Source of the DNA: a virus
IMG/VR virus record: IMGVR_UViG_3300006071_000020
Location: 1-47,976 of that record
Length of the DNA: 47,976 nucleotides
Reading direction: 5' to 3' (one strand)
Shown here in pieces: positions 22,034 through 30,543 of the stretch. Both the position numbers and the translations under genes were made by a program. The notes beneath the pieces were generated by a model. That model was not told where the DNA came from and searched no databases. It worked only from the letters and a program-made list of their open reading frames with translations. Position 1 is the first letter of the stretch, and every line of letters begins with the position of its first letter.

Positions 22034-22643
22034 ACCTGCGTTTCTGAGACTCTCTCATTTTGAGTTTGGTCTCTTCAGTATGCGGCTTACGTTTCTTACC
22101 TTTTTGTGATTCAGATATTTTCTTTCTGGTGTATTCAGAGTGTTTACACCCAGTGCGAGAATTTCTCATCTTATTTCTTGTCTCTTTAGAAACAATTTTG
22201 TTTTTTTGTGATTCTGAATTTTTGAGTTTAGATTCTTCAGACACAGGAGCTCTAGTTTCCCAAGCTATGCGCATTTTGAATTTTGTTTCCTCAGAGCGTT
22301 TCTTTCCTGTTGCCGATTCTCTTATTTTTCTTCTGTGGTCCTCGGATAGTATTGTTCCATTTGGAGTGCCACTCAACCCATTTTCTTCTATCATATTAGC
22401 CCATTCGTCGGACTCAACAATATTGTTCTGTTTTGAGAAATTTAAAGCAAACTCTGTACATTTTTCTTGTTCATCAAACTCATACAATTCAATTGTGTTG
22501 ATGTGTTCAATTCCATATTTCTTAACGTGCCTAAGCCAATACTTACCCGACCCTGTGTAAGTATATGGATTCTCTCTAATAGTTTTGCCAAAATACTTCA
22601 GACCCGTTATGGCATGCTGCTTAACGTACAGATAAATAATCAT
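22017..22643 (-). CDS. GIY-YIG-like homing endonuclease with NUMOD3 repeats (HEG 4)
   Basis: The ATG at 22641-22643 has AGGAG upstream. The 208-aa protein opens MIIYLYVKQH and has GLKYFGKT, YWLRHVKKYG, IELYEFDEQ and EWANMIEE, the same variant GIY-YIG core as HEG 1 and HEG 2. The C-terminal half is an array of at least five NUMOD3-type repeats with SEETKFKMR, SEESKLKNSESQK, SKETRNKMRN and TEETKLKMRESQ. It is antisense to gp25 and gp6 and uses the minus-strand half of the 22706-22719 promoter. It ends in Cys and lacks the zinc finger of HEG 2 and HEG 3. Confidence 0.85.
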   Translation of the reverse strand: MIIYLYVKQHAITGLKYFGKTIRENPYTYTGSGKYWLRHVKKYGIEHINTIELYEFDEQEKCTEFALNFSKQNNIVESDEWANMIEENGLSGTPNGTILSEDHRRKIRESATGKKRSEETKFKMRIAWETRAPVSEESKLKNSESQKNKIVSKETRNKMRNSRTGCKHSEYTRKKISESQKGKKRKPHTEETKLKMRESQKRRFSESC

Positions 22644-22668
22644 AGCTGGTTCTCCTTACTGGGCTAGA

Positions 22669-22702
22669 GGTAGTGGGTTTCTTGCCGGTCACCGCGACTA
22701 CC
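22669..22702 (-). promoter_or_regulatory. Two-stem hairpin leader of HEG 4
   Basis: On the minus strand the left arm GGTAGT (22702-22697) pairs with ACTACC (22674-22669). CGC follows the left arm, an inner GGT/ACC pair encloses a 12-base loop, and one C precedes the right arm. Confidence 0.75.
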
Positions 22703-22705
22703 AGT

Positions 22706-22719
22706 TATTTATATAAATA
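22706..22719. promoter_or_regulatory. Palindromic bidirectional late promoter TATTTATATAAATA
   Basis: The 14-bp palindrome contains TATAAATA on both strands (minus 22706-22713, plus 22712-22719). It faces HEG 4 on the minus strand and gp6 (ATG 22753) on the plus strand, so one site could serve both. Confidence 0.7.
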
Positions 22720-22752
22720 CAAATATTAACAGAGAGGCAATGAGGATCCAAA

Positions 22753-24516
22753 ATGGCCAATAATGTATTAGCAGTTACACAACTAGACTTTACAGGTATT
22801 AAAGATAGCCTCAAGACGTTTCTACGCAATTATCCACAGTTCATGGACTATGACTTTGAAGGTAGCAACCTAGGAACATTGCTTGATGTGTTAAGCTACA
22901 ACACATATCTGAATTCGTTCTACACGAACCAAGCAATTAACGAAATGTTCCTTGATACTGCTGTATTAAGAGACTCTGTTGTGTCACATGCCAAGGAACT
23001 TAACTATCTCCCTCGCTCTGCTCGTTCTGCCGAGGCAAAGATCGACCTGACTATCTATCCTACAGACTCTCCTGCAACCATTACGATTCCGTCAGGAACA
23101 AAATTCACTGGCTCATCTGGCCAGTCTGTATATACATTTCAGACTAACGAAGCGATTGTCATCACTCCATACAACAATACATACACAGCTAATGCAGTGT
23201 CAATCTTTGAGGGAACGACAGTAACAGAAAATTTCATTGTGAATACTGCTATTACTGACCAGAGATATATTCTATCCAATCCTAACATCGACACGACTTC
23301 ACTAATCATCTCTGTATCCAACTCAACAGGCTCATCTGAGACATGGACTTTCTCTCCGAGTCTGTTAAATGTAACCACAACATCAAAGATATACTTCCTA
23401 CAAGCCACTGCTGACAAATATGAAGTCCTGTTTGGTGATAATATCGCTGGTCTGTATCCTCCTAACAACGGAACAATCACTGCTACCTATAGAACATGCA
23501 ACCAAGACTCGCCAAATGGCATTAAAGCATTCAAAGCTGCACAGAATCTTGGTGGATATTCTAACTTCTTTGTGACTACGAGCAAGGATGCGAATAATCT
23601 AATTATCTCGGCTACAGGTGGAGCTAGTCCTGAAAGTGTAGGTAGTATTAAGCTAAATGCTCCTCGTGCGTTCCAGACGCTTGAAAGAGCCGTGACAGCG
23701 AATGATTATAAAAACATTCTTTTTAATGCATATCCGGAAATCAGAGCGATCAATGTCTATGGTGGCGAGGAATTGTCTCCTCCACAATATGGCAGAGTGT
23801 ATATCTCCGTTGATGTGACGAATGTGGTTGGTCTGTCTGATACTGAGAAGAATAAGATCCAGAGCTTCATCTCCACTCGTACACCAATCTCTATCTCTCC
23901 TGTGGTGGTGGCGCCTGACTATACGTTTGCCAGTGTGGTGACTGATGTGCAGTATAACTACAATACCAGCACACTGTCTCCTGCTGACATTCAGTCTGCT
24001 GTGCTGTCTGCCATCTCTGCGTATAACAATGCGAGTCTGATTAACTTCAATACCAAGCTGAGATACTCAAAGCTGGTCGCTGCCATTGATGGTGCTGATG
24101 TGTCTATCACACAGAGCAATACCAGAGTGATGATCTTCAAGAAGATTAATCCTACTCTGTCTACGAATTACTCTGTTGCTCTAGACTACCAGAATACTCT
24201 CGTCGCTGGGACTGTGACATCTTCTGGCTTCACATATGCTGGTGTGGCTGCAACATTCCGTGATGATGGTGCTGGCAAGATTCAGATCATTACCACACTG
24301 AACAATGTGGTGACTGTGCTGAATAACAGTGTTGGGACGATTGATTATACCACTGGCATTATCAACCTCGTGAATCTCAATGTCTCTGAGTATGTGGGTA
24401 ATGCCATTAATATCTTTGCAGAGACAGATCTGTCTGACTTCTCTGCAGTGAGAAACACAATCCTTGAGATTGATGCCAATGAAGTAACCATTAACGTAAC
24501 AGGGGTTCGCCAGTAA
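22753..24516 (+). CDS. 6: gp6 baseplate wedge protein
   Basis: This 587-aa protein matches the gp6 family: FTGIKDSLKTFLRNYPQFMDYDFEGSN at the start, LLDVLSYNTYLNSFYTNQAINEMFLDTA and VVSHAKELNYLPRSARSAEAK. A DUF-like beta domain and INVYGGEELSPPQYGRVYISV follow. T4 gp6 is 660 aa and forms the wedge ring with gp7 and gp53. A clear GAGG ribosome-binding site lies upstream. Its TAA overlaps the ATG of the next gene, so the pair is coupled. Confidence 0.92.
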   Translation: MANNVLAVTQLDFTGIKDSLKTFLRNYPQFMDYDFEGSNLGTLLDVLSYNTYLNSFYTNQAINEMFLDTAVLRDSVVSHAKELNYLPRSARSAEAKIDLTIYPTDSPATITIPSGTKFTGSSGQSVYTFQTNEAIVITPYNNTYTANAVSIFEGTTVTENFIVNTAITDQRYILSNPNIDTTSLIISVSNSTGSSETWTFSPSLLNVTTTSKIYFLQATADKYEVLFGDNIAGLYPPNNGTITATYRTCNQDSPNGIKAFKAAQNLGGYSNFFVTTSKDANNLIISATGGASPESVGSIKLNAPRAFQTLERAVTANDYKNILFNAYPEIRAINVYGGEELSPPQYGRVYISVDVTNVVGLSDTEKNKIQSFISTRTPISISPVVVAPDYTFASVVTDVQYNYNTSTLSPADIQSAVLSAISAYNNASLINFNTKLRYSKLVAAIDGADVSITQSNTRVMIFKKINPTLSTNYSVALDYQNTLVAGTVTSSGFTYAGVAATFRDDGAGKIQIITTLNNVVTVLNNSVGTIDYTTGIINLVNLNVSEYVGNAINIFAETDLSDFSAVRNTILEIDANEVTINVTGVRQ

Positions 24517-27320
24517 TGTTCGACAAGACTATCTCGACTGCTGTTGCTTACCACTTCCCTGAGTTCTATAGAGCTGAGGGTGCCAACTTCGTTCAGTTTG
24601 TCAAGGCATACTACGAGTGGATGGAGCAGAGTGGCTATGAGATTGACGCATCTAAGTCTCTTCTAGACTACAAAGACATCGACACAACTGTTGATCAGTT
24701 CGCTGATCGTTTCAAGAATGAGTTTCTGGTTAACTTCCCTGCCATTACTCCTGCCAATAGAAATATCCTCGTCAAGAGAGTCAAAGACTTCTATACCAGT
24801 AAGGGTAGCACACAGGGTCTTCAATTGCTGTTTCGTCTTCTCTATGATGATGACATTACTGTATATGATCCTGGCACAGATATTCTCAAGCCATCTGATG
24901 GTATCTGGAAGGTTCCACAGTATATCGAAGTAGAATCAAATCCCAAGAGCAAGACCTTCACCAATCAGGTGGTGACAGGTGCCATCAGTGGTGCCACTGC
25001 GTTTGTTGATTCAGTCTACTCTACCACTATCAAGCAGAGATTCATTGACGTTCTCCGAGTGAGTGATGTCATGGGGAATTTTATCTATGGAGAACTGATT
25101 ACTGTTGATGGTAATCTTACTGATGCACCAAAGGTGACAGGATCTCTCACCTCTATTAATGTTGTAAATGGTGGTGCCAATAATACAATTGGTGATCTAT
25201 TCAATATCACAAGTTCTACCTATGGCAAGTTAGGATCAGCTCGTGTTGTTTCTACTACTGATGGTAGCGGCAGAGTTAATTTCCAGCTCGTAGATGGTGG
25301 CTCTGGCTTTACTACTGATGCTGCTCAGGTGCATGTGTCGAGCAATGTTCTCTATGTTTCCAAGTTCACACAGAGTAATGCACAAAGAAGTGCATTGGTT
25401 ACTGACTTTGAATATGTCAACCAGCCACTTACTACTCTCAGCTACTCTGTCACGGTTCCTGTCACTGTCAATGCAGCTTCGGTTGCAGGCTCTAATGTCT
25501 ATGGCTATGATGCTACCAACACTCTGGTGGCGAATGGTGTTGTGGTTGCGACGAATGCTGCCAGTAATGGTGTCACGATTAGTGTTCTCAGTGGAGACTT
25601 CACCCTCGCAGCGAATGTGACGACCACTGGGAACTCAGTAGTCTTTGATGGGTTCAGCACCGCCGATGCTACAGCTAGAGGCATTGTCACAGGATCTAAT
25701 GCGACTCACGTTGGTCTTCACTCTGTCACCAACAAGTTCTATGCCAATGCCATGACATATGGTGAGACGAGCAACACCTTCTTAACTGTCACTGCACTTT
25801 CGACCGGAAGTGGTGCTACGTTTGGTATTTCTTTCCTAACCAACACTGAAGTCGTTTCTGTTTATAACGATGTCATTGGTGGCAATAATGTCAATGGTAT
25901 TCCCTACCTGAATATGGTGATCTCTGGTAGTAATTCCAACACTGGACTTCTGCCTGCCACTGGGTCTATCACCTGCAACAGTGCTACCAGCAACGTGACA
26001 GGTGTGGGAAGTCTATTTACGACCGAGCTGGCAGTTGGTGGTGGTCTTTATACCACTGGGAATGTCTTTATTGGCACGGTGAATGCTATCACTAATGCTA
26101 CTGCACTTCAGCTTAGTGCAGTAGCCAAGGCGAACGTCTCGAGCTCCTTATACAAATACAACACTGGACAGCTTGGCTTTACCAAGACACCTACTGCAAC
26201 ATATAACAGCTTCCTGTTCGATATTCTTTCATACAGTAATTATACAATTGGTAGTATCGCTCAGCTTGGTAGCATCAACCCAGGAACGAATTACAATATT
26301 AATCCATTCGTGGCAGTTCGTAACGATGTGATTGCAGCGTATAATAGAAAGAATCTCATTCTGTCACTTGCGAATAAGACAGGTGTTTTCGCAATTGGTG
26401 ACGTTGTAAGTCAGAATGTGGTGACTTCATATACGACCGTGCAGTTTAATGCTAACACTGCAGGATTCATTTCTGGCGAACCTGTCACACAGAGCAATGG
26501 CACTTCTAACTCATATGCGACGGTCTCTTCGATCAATGGTTACTACCTGACACTTACTGATGTCAAGGGCACTTTCTCAGGAAACAGCCTTGGTGGACAG
26601 GCAATCAAGGGAATCAGCTCGACCGCAACTGCCAACGTGCTGGCTGTCAGCTCACCTTCGTCTAACTCTATTGCCAAGGGTATTATTACCAGACAGATTG
26701 ATTCATTCACATACGAGGTCAAGAGAACATCGTTCAACACGACTTATGTGACAGGTGTTGGTATTACGACCACTTCAGGTGGTACGGCGAATATTGTTTC
26801 TGTGACACAGAATACAGCATCAAGACCAATGGGCTTCAATGCTTCCCTTACTGCGAACGTGTCTACTGCCAAGGGAATTGCCGCTACACTGCAGGTTCTG
26901 GATTCGGGTCATGGTTACTTCCCAGGTGAGACGGTGACTCTGACAAGCTCGAACGTGAATAATCAGTTCGTGATCACTGGCACAGCGAATGTTTTCTATA
27001 ATGGTGTTGGAACAGGTTACTGGGAAAACAACCAAGGCAAGCTCAGCTCAGACAAGTATATCCAGGATAACTACTACTACCAAGACTTCGCATATGAAGT
27101 ACAGTCTAAGCTGTCATTAGATAAATACTCTGAAGTCTTAAAACAACTCGCCCACGTTGCTGGAACAAAGATGTTCGGTAGAGTTAATGTTGGATCCAAG
27201 TCCATCATGAACTTTGCGCCTGTTTCGGCTATCGTTGTATTGGTTGACAATGAGATAAGACAGAGAAATAATAATCTGACCACCGATCGTGCTGGCACCG
27301 TAATTCAATTAAGAGGTTAA
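24516..27320 (+). CDS. gp7-like baseplate wedge protein
   Basis: This 934-aa protein starts within the gp6 stop. Its N-terminus HFPEFYRAEGANFVQFVKAYYEWMEQSGYE, then FKNEFLVNFP and FYTSKGSTQGLQLLFRLLYDD, is the module found in the wedge protein after gp6 of marine T4-like phages, in the place of T4 gp7 (1032 aa). Residues 150-800 are repetitive beta-rich Ser/Thr/Asn segments, each with VDGGSGFTTD or VLDSGHGYFPGETV-like turns. The C-terminal NYYYQDFAYEVQSKLSLDKYSEVLKQLAHVAGTKMFG block is well defined. Equivalence to gp7 rests on order and size, not on detectable T4 similarity. Confidence 0.72.
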   Translation: MFDKTISTAVAYHFPEFYRAEGANFVQFVKAYYEWMEQSGYEIDASKSLLDYKDIDTTVDQFADRFKNEFLVNFPAITPANRNILVKRVKDFYTSKGSTQGLQLLFRLLYDDDITVYDPGTDILKPSDGIWKVPQYIEVESNPKSKTFTNQVVTGAISGATAFVDSVYSTTIKQRFIDVLRVSDVMGNFIYGELITVDGNLTDAPKVTGSLTSINVVNGGANNTIGDLFNITSSTYGKLGSARVVSTTDGSGRVNFQLVDGGSGFTTDAAQVHVSSNVLYVSKFTQSNAQRSALVTDFEYVNQPLTTLSYSVTVPVTVNAASVAGSNVYGYDATNTLVANGVVVATNAASNGVTISVLSGDFTLAANVTTTGNSVVFDGFSTADATARGIVTGSNATHVGLHSVTNKFYANAMTYGETSNTFLTVTALSTGSGATFGISFLTNTEVVSVYNDVIGGNNVNGIPYLNMVISGSNSNTGLLPATGSITCNSATSNVTGVGSLFTTELAVGGGLYTTGNVFIGTVNAITNATALQLSAVAKANVSSSLYKYNTGQLGFTKTPTATYNSFLFDILSYSNYTIGSIAQLGSINPGTNYNINPFVAVRNDVIAAYNRKNLILSLANKTGVFAIGDVVSQNVVTSYTTVQFNANTAGFISGEPVTQSNGTSNSYATVSSINGYYLTLTDVKGTFSGNSLGGQAIKGISSTATANVLAVSSPSSNSIAKGIITRQIDSFTYEVKRTSFNTTYVTGVGITTTSGGTANIVSVTQNTASRPMGFNASLTANVSTAKGIAATLQVLDSGHGYFPGETVTLTSSNVNNQFVITGTANVFYNGVGTGYWENNQGKLSSDKYIQDNYYYQDFAYEVQSKLSLDKYSEVLKQLAHVAGTKMFGRVNVGSKSIMNFAPVSAIVVLVDNEIRQRNNNLTTDRAGTVIQLRG

Positions 27321-27324
27321 TTCT

Positions 27325-28461
27325 ATGGCAAATACCTATATCTACCAAATGACCGACACGTGGAATTCGCTTGCGTCGGATTACGTCGGCATTGGTCTAG
27401 ATGTTACTGACACGTCTTCCACTTCCAACTCAGCTCTGATGAACCTTTCGGTTGGTGGCGCGAATCAGTTTACTGTGTTTAAGTCGGGAGACGTTTTCGC
27501 AACTGGTGGTTTAGCTGCCAATGCTATCAATACGTTAAAGCTGGCTGATGGTATCATCGTCGACTACTCAGCTGCGGCTAGTATGGGTCGTATTATGGTA
27601 GGTCTGGGAGATGGCTTTACCTTCTATTCAGGTAACAGCACTGCAGTTGGTGCTAACGTTGTCATGATGACTATTAGCAACACTGGTGTGGCTCAGCTTG
27701 GTAACTCCTCTGCGAACGTGCAGCTTGGTGGTACGACCGTTCTTGGCACTCCAGCTGTGGCTGTTGGCTATGGTAACTCGAACTCGTCAGTAGACATCGT
27801 TGTCACGAATTCTAATACTGGTGGTAACACCTCGGCTGACTTTGCGGCTTATGATGGTAGCGGTCTCAGTGGTGTCAACTTCATTGACATGGGTATTAAT
27901 GGCAATACTTGGTCAAATTCTTCATGGACGATCAATGGTCCATCGGATGGCTATCTCTATACAGGTAACACGAACCTCTCAATTGGTACTGCAGGTGGTG
28001 CTGTCACCAATGGCTATATTAACTTCTTCACCGCAGGCACATTAGCTGCCAACGAAAGAATGCGTATCACTCCAGGTGGTAACGTTGGTATTGGCAATAC
28101 TGCACCTGATGCGACGTTCAAGGTGACAGGAACTGCAAATATCTCGGGTAACGTAGTTCTTAGCTCTAATAGCCTTCTTCTAGGAACAGGTGGCACAGCT
28201 GCGGCTCAGTCGGCTAATGGTTGGACAATGCTTCCTAATGGTATGAAGGCGAACTATGGCTGGATCGCTGCGAATAGCTCTGTTGCGAATGCTACCTTTA
28301 CTAGCCCATTCACTACAGCTTGCCTTCATGTATTCCTGACTTCTGTTAGTGCCACTGCCACTGGTCCATATTTGATCCAGCCAGCGAATACGACTGTTGC
28401 TCCTATTAGAACAACTTCAGCTACTGCCGCTAACGTCGCCTACTATGCAATAGGATATTAA
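27325..28461 (+). CDS. Tail fibre-like structural protein with gp53-like C-terminal domain
   Basis: This 378-aa protein is Asn/Ser/Thr/Gly-rich. It contains shaft-like repeats (VGGANQFTVFKSGDVFATGG, GVAQLGNSSANVQLGG). It then has a knob segment, GMKANYGWIAANSSVANATFTSP, and ends AYYAIGY, the strand pattern of the tail fibre gp53-like C-terminal knob. Such knobs bind receptors or fold as trimers. It lies in the wedge operon 4 nt after the gp7-like gene and 3 nt before gp8, an unusual place for a fibre. It may decorate the baseplate. Confidence 0.65.
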   Translation: MANTYIYQMTDTWNSLASDYVGIGLDVTDTSSTSNSALMNLSVGGANQFTVFKSGDVFATGGLAANAINTLKLADGIIVDYSAAASMGRIMVGLGDGFTFYSGNSTAVGANVVMMTISNTGVAQLGNSSANVQLGGTTVLGTPAVAVGYGNSNSSVDIVVTNSNTGGNTSADFAAYDGSGLSGVNFIDMGINGNTWSNSSWTINGPSDGYLYTGNTNLSIGTAGGAVTNGYINFFTAGTLAANERMRITPGGNVGIGNTAPDATFKVTGTANISGNVVLSSNSLLLGTGGTAAAQSANGWTMLPNGMKANYGWIAANSSVANATFTSPFTTACLHVFLTSVSATATGPYLIQPANTTVAPIRTTSATAANVAYYAIGY

Positions 28462-28464
28462 TAG

Positions 28465-30534
28465 ATGAGTCTGAATAACACGATCAATTTTACCCTTCGT
28501 AGGAATTTGTGGATTATCACGAATGATGCTGCGAGTGGTCGTTTCTATACCTTTGCAGCTAAGGCAAGTGCATGGCCAGATGATACACAGCCACCTAGCC
28601 TTGACAACTCTGTGGGACTCAACGACTACCAGATCAATAATGAAATTCTTTTTGGGAAATATGTCGATCCAGTAAGTGGTGTTAAGAGCCTAGCCAAAAG
28701 AGCTGACTGGACTTCAGGTACTGTCTATGCACAGTATGATGATCAGGATCCTCTTCTATTCGACAAGAACTTCTTTGTAGTTGCACCTGAAGGTGGCTCT
28801 TACCATGTATTCAAGTGTCTCTCAAATAATAACGGTGCGCCATCAACTTTCCAACCAAGATTTTCTGAGACGGCTGCTGATGACGTTTTCTATGCCACGG
28901 CGGATGGCTATCAGTGGAAATATCTCTATACCATTGACAGCACAGATTTTACGAACTTCTCCACGACAGATTATATTCCGGTCATTGCCAATACTTCGGT
29001 AACAGCGAATGCTGTTCCTGGTGCACTTGAGACCTTCATTATCACTTCTCCTGGTGGTAACTATAACTCATTCACCAATGGTTACTTCACCGATACTGCT
29101 ATTGGTGGTAATACTTTGTATTATGGACTTCAGGGACCAGATACGACTATTCTTGTCACATCGTCGGCGAATGCGTTTAACGTTGGTGAGTTGATCTCTC
29201 AGTCGACCTATGGTGGTTCAGGCGTCCTTGCCACACAAACTCTGGCAGCGAATGGTTCAGCTCGAATCCTTACTCTTCGTAACGTTCAGAATTACTTCAG
29301 TCCCACAGGTGCAGCTCTTACTGGTAACGTTTCTACCAACACTGCTTCGGTTACAGACGTTTCTTCTGCTCAGATTTCATCGAATGCGAATTTCTATAGT
29401 GGCTCTTCTCTGTATATCTCGTCAGGTACTGGTGCAGGGCAGATTGCTACTATTGACCAGTATTATGTCACTGGTAATGCAAGACGTGTTCTTCTTAATA
29501 CTCCATTTGGTACGACTCCTGATCTTACCTCGAAATATGTGATTACACCTCGTGTTTATATCACTGGAGATGGCACAGGAGCTTCTGCTATTGCCACTGT
29601 TGATCAGGCATCAAGAACTATTACTCAAATTCAGGTAATCAATCGCGGGTCAGGATATACCTATGCCAACGTGTTTATCTATGGTAACACAGGATCGACA
29701 TCGCTTGCTTCTAATAATGCTGTAGTTCGTGCAATTATTCCTCCTCGTGGTGGTCATGGTGCTGATCTTGGTTCAGAACTGAGCGCGACGACTCTTGGCT
29801 TCTCGACTACCTTTAATAACACTGAGAGTGGTCTTATTCCTGGAGCTGGTACGAAATATCGTCGAGTTGGTATTATTGTTGATCCAAAGTGGGCAAACGT
29901 TGCACTGACCTATAGCTATAGCAGTGTTCCAACCTTCCCAGTTGCAGCCAATACACTGGTTCGTGGCTCGGTGTCTAATGCCTATGGATATGTGATTTCG
30001 ACTTCAGGTGGTACGAATACCGTCACACTGTCCAATGTCTCTGGTGTTTTCTCGACCAGCGATGTTCTTACAGCGACATATTCAAACGGAGCGACTGCTG
30101 TTGCTGCTTCGGCGAATGTTGTGGTGCTTTCTTCTACAGGTCAGGGTAATGCCTTTGATCAGAGAACTCTTCTGATTTGCCCAGCGTCAACTCTTTCAGG
30201 TACTCTGTTTAGTGCAGGTGAAAAGGTTGTTCAGACTGACCTTGTTATTGATGGTGCTTTTGGTGTTGTCGAGTCAGTTTCTCTTATTAGCGGAAACTAC
30301 TATATTTACATTACAGAATCAAAAAATACATGGCAGTCGTCAGACCTTCCGTCATCTTCTTATAAATACATATATGATGACGCAACAAGACAAAGAAGAC
30401 TTCGTGTGGATACTGTAAATCCTCCAAAGATGGTACCATATACTGGTGACATTCTATATACAGAGAATATCCAACCGATCACTAGAAGCGGCACTCAGTC
30501 GGAAACAGTTAAACTTATACTTGGGTTCAGTTAA
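28465..30534 (+). CDS. 8: gp8 baseplate wedge protein
   Basis: This 689-aa protein carries the gp8 N-terminal region: NNTINFTLRRNLWIITNDAASG, FYTFAAKASAWPDDTQPPS and VYAQYDDQDPLLFDKNFFVV, then YHVFKCLSNNNGAPSTFQP and DGYQWKYLYTID. T4 gp8 is 334 aa. The extra 350 residues are beta-rich insertions resembling those in marine phage versions. The C-terminus DDATRQRRLRVDTVNPPKMVPYTGDILYTENIQPI closes the core fold. In T4 it clamps wedge arms. Confidence 0.88.
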   Translation: MSLNNTINFTLRRNLWIITNDAASGRFYTFAAKASAWPDDTQPPSLDNSVGLNDYQINNEILFGKYVDPVSGVKSLAKRADWTSGTVYAQYDDQDPLLFDKNFFVVAPEGGSYHVFKCLSNNNGAPSTFQPRFSETAADDVFYATADGYQWKYLYTIDSTDFTNFSTTDYIPVIANTSVTANAVPGALETFIITSPGGNYNSFTNGYFTDTAIGGNTLYYGLQGPDTTILVTSSANAFNVGELISQSTYGGSGVLATQTLAANGSARILTLRNVQNYFSPTGAALTGNVSTNTASVTDVSSAQISSNANFYSGSSLYISSGTGAGQIATIDQYYVTGNARRVLLNTPFGTTPDLTSKYVITPRVYITGDGTGASAIATVDQASRTITQIQVINRGSGYTYANVFIYGNTGSTSLASNNAVVRAIIPPRGGHGADLGSELSATTLGFSTTFNNTESGLIPGAGTKYRRVGIIVDPKWANVALTYSYSSVPTFPVAANTLVRGSVSNAYGYVISTSGGTNTVTLSNVSGVFSTSDVLTATYSNGATAVAASANVVVLSSTGQGNAFDQRTLLICPASTLSGTLFSAGEKVVQTDLVIDGAFGVVESVSLISGNYYIYITESKNTWQSSDLPSSSYKYIYDDATRQRRLRVDTVNPPKMVPYTGDILYTENIQPITRSGTQSETVKLILGFS

Positions 30535-30543
30535 GGAATAAAA

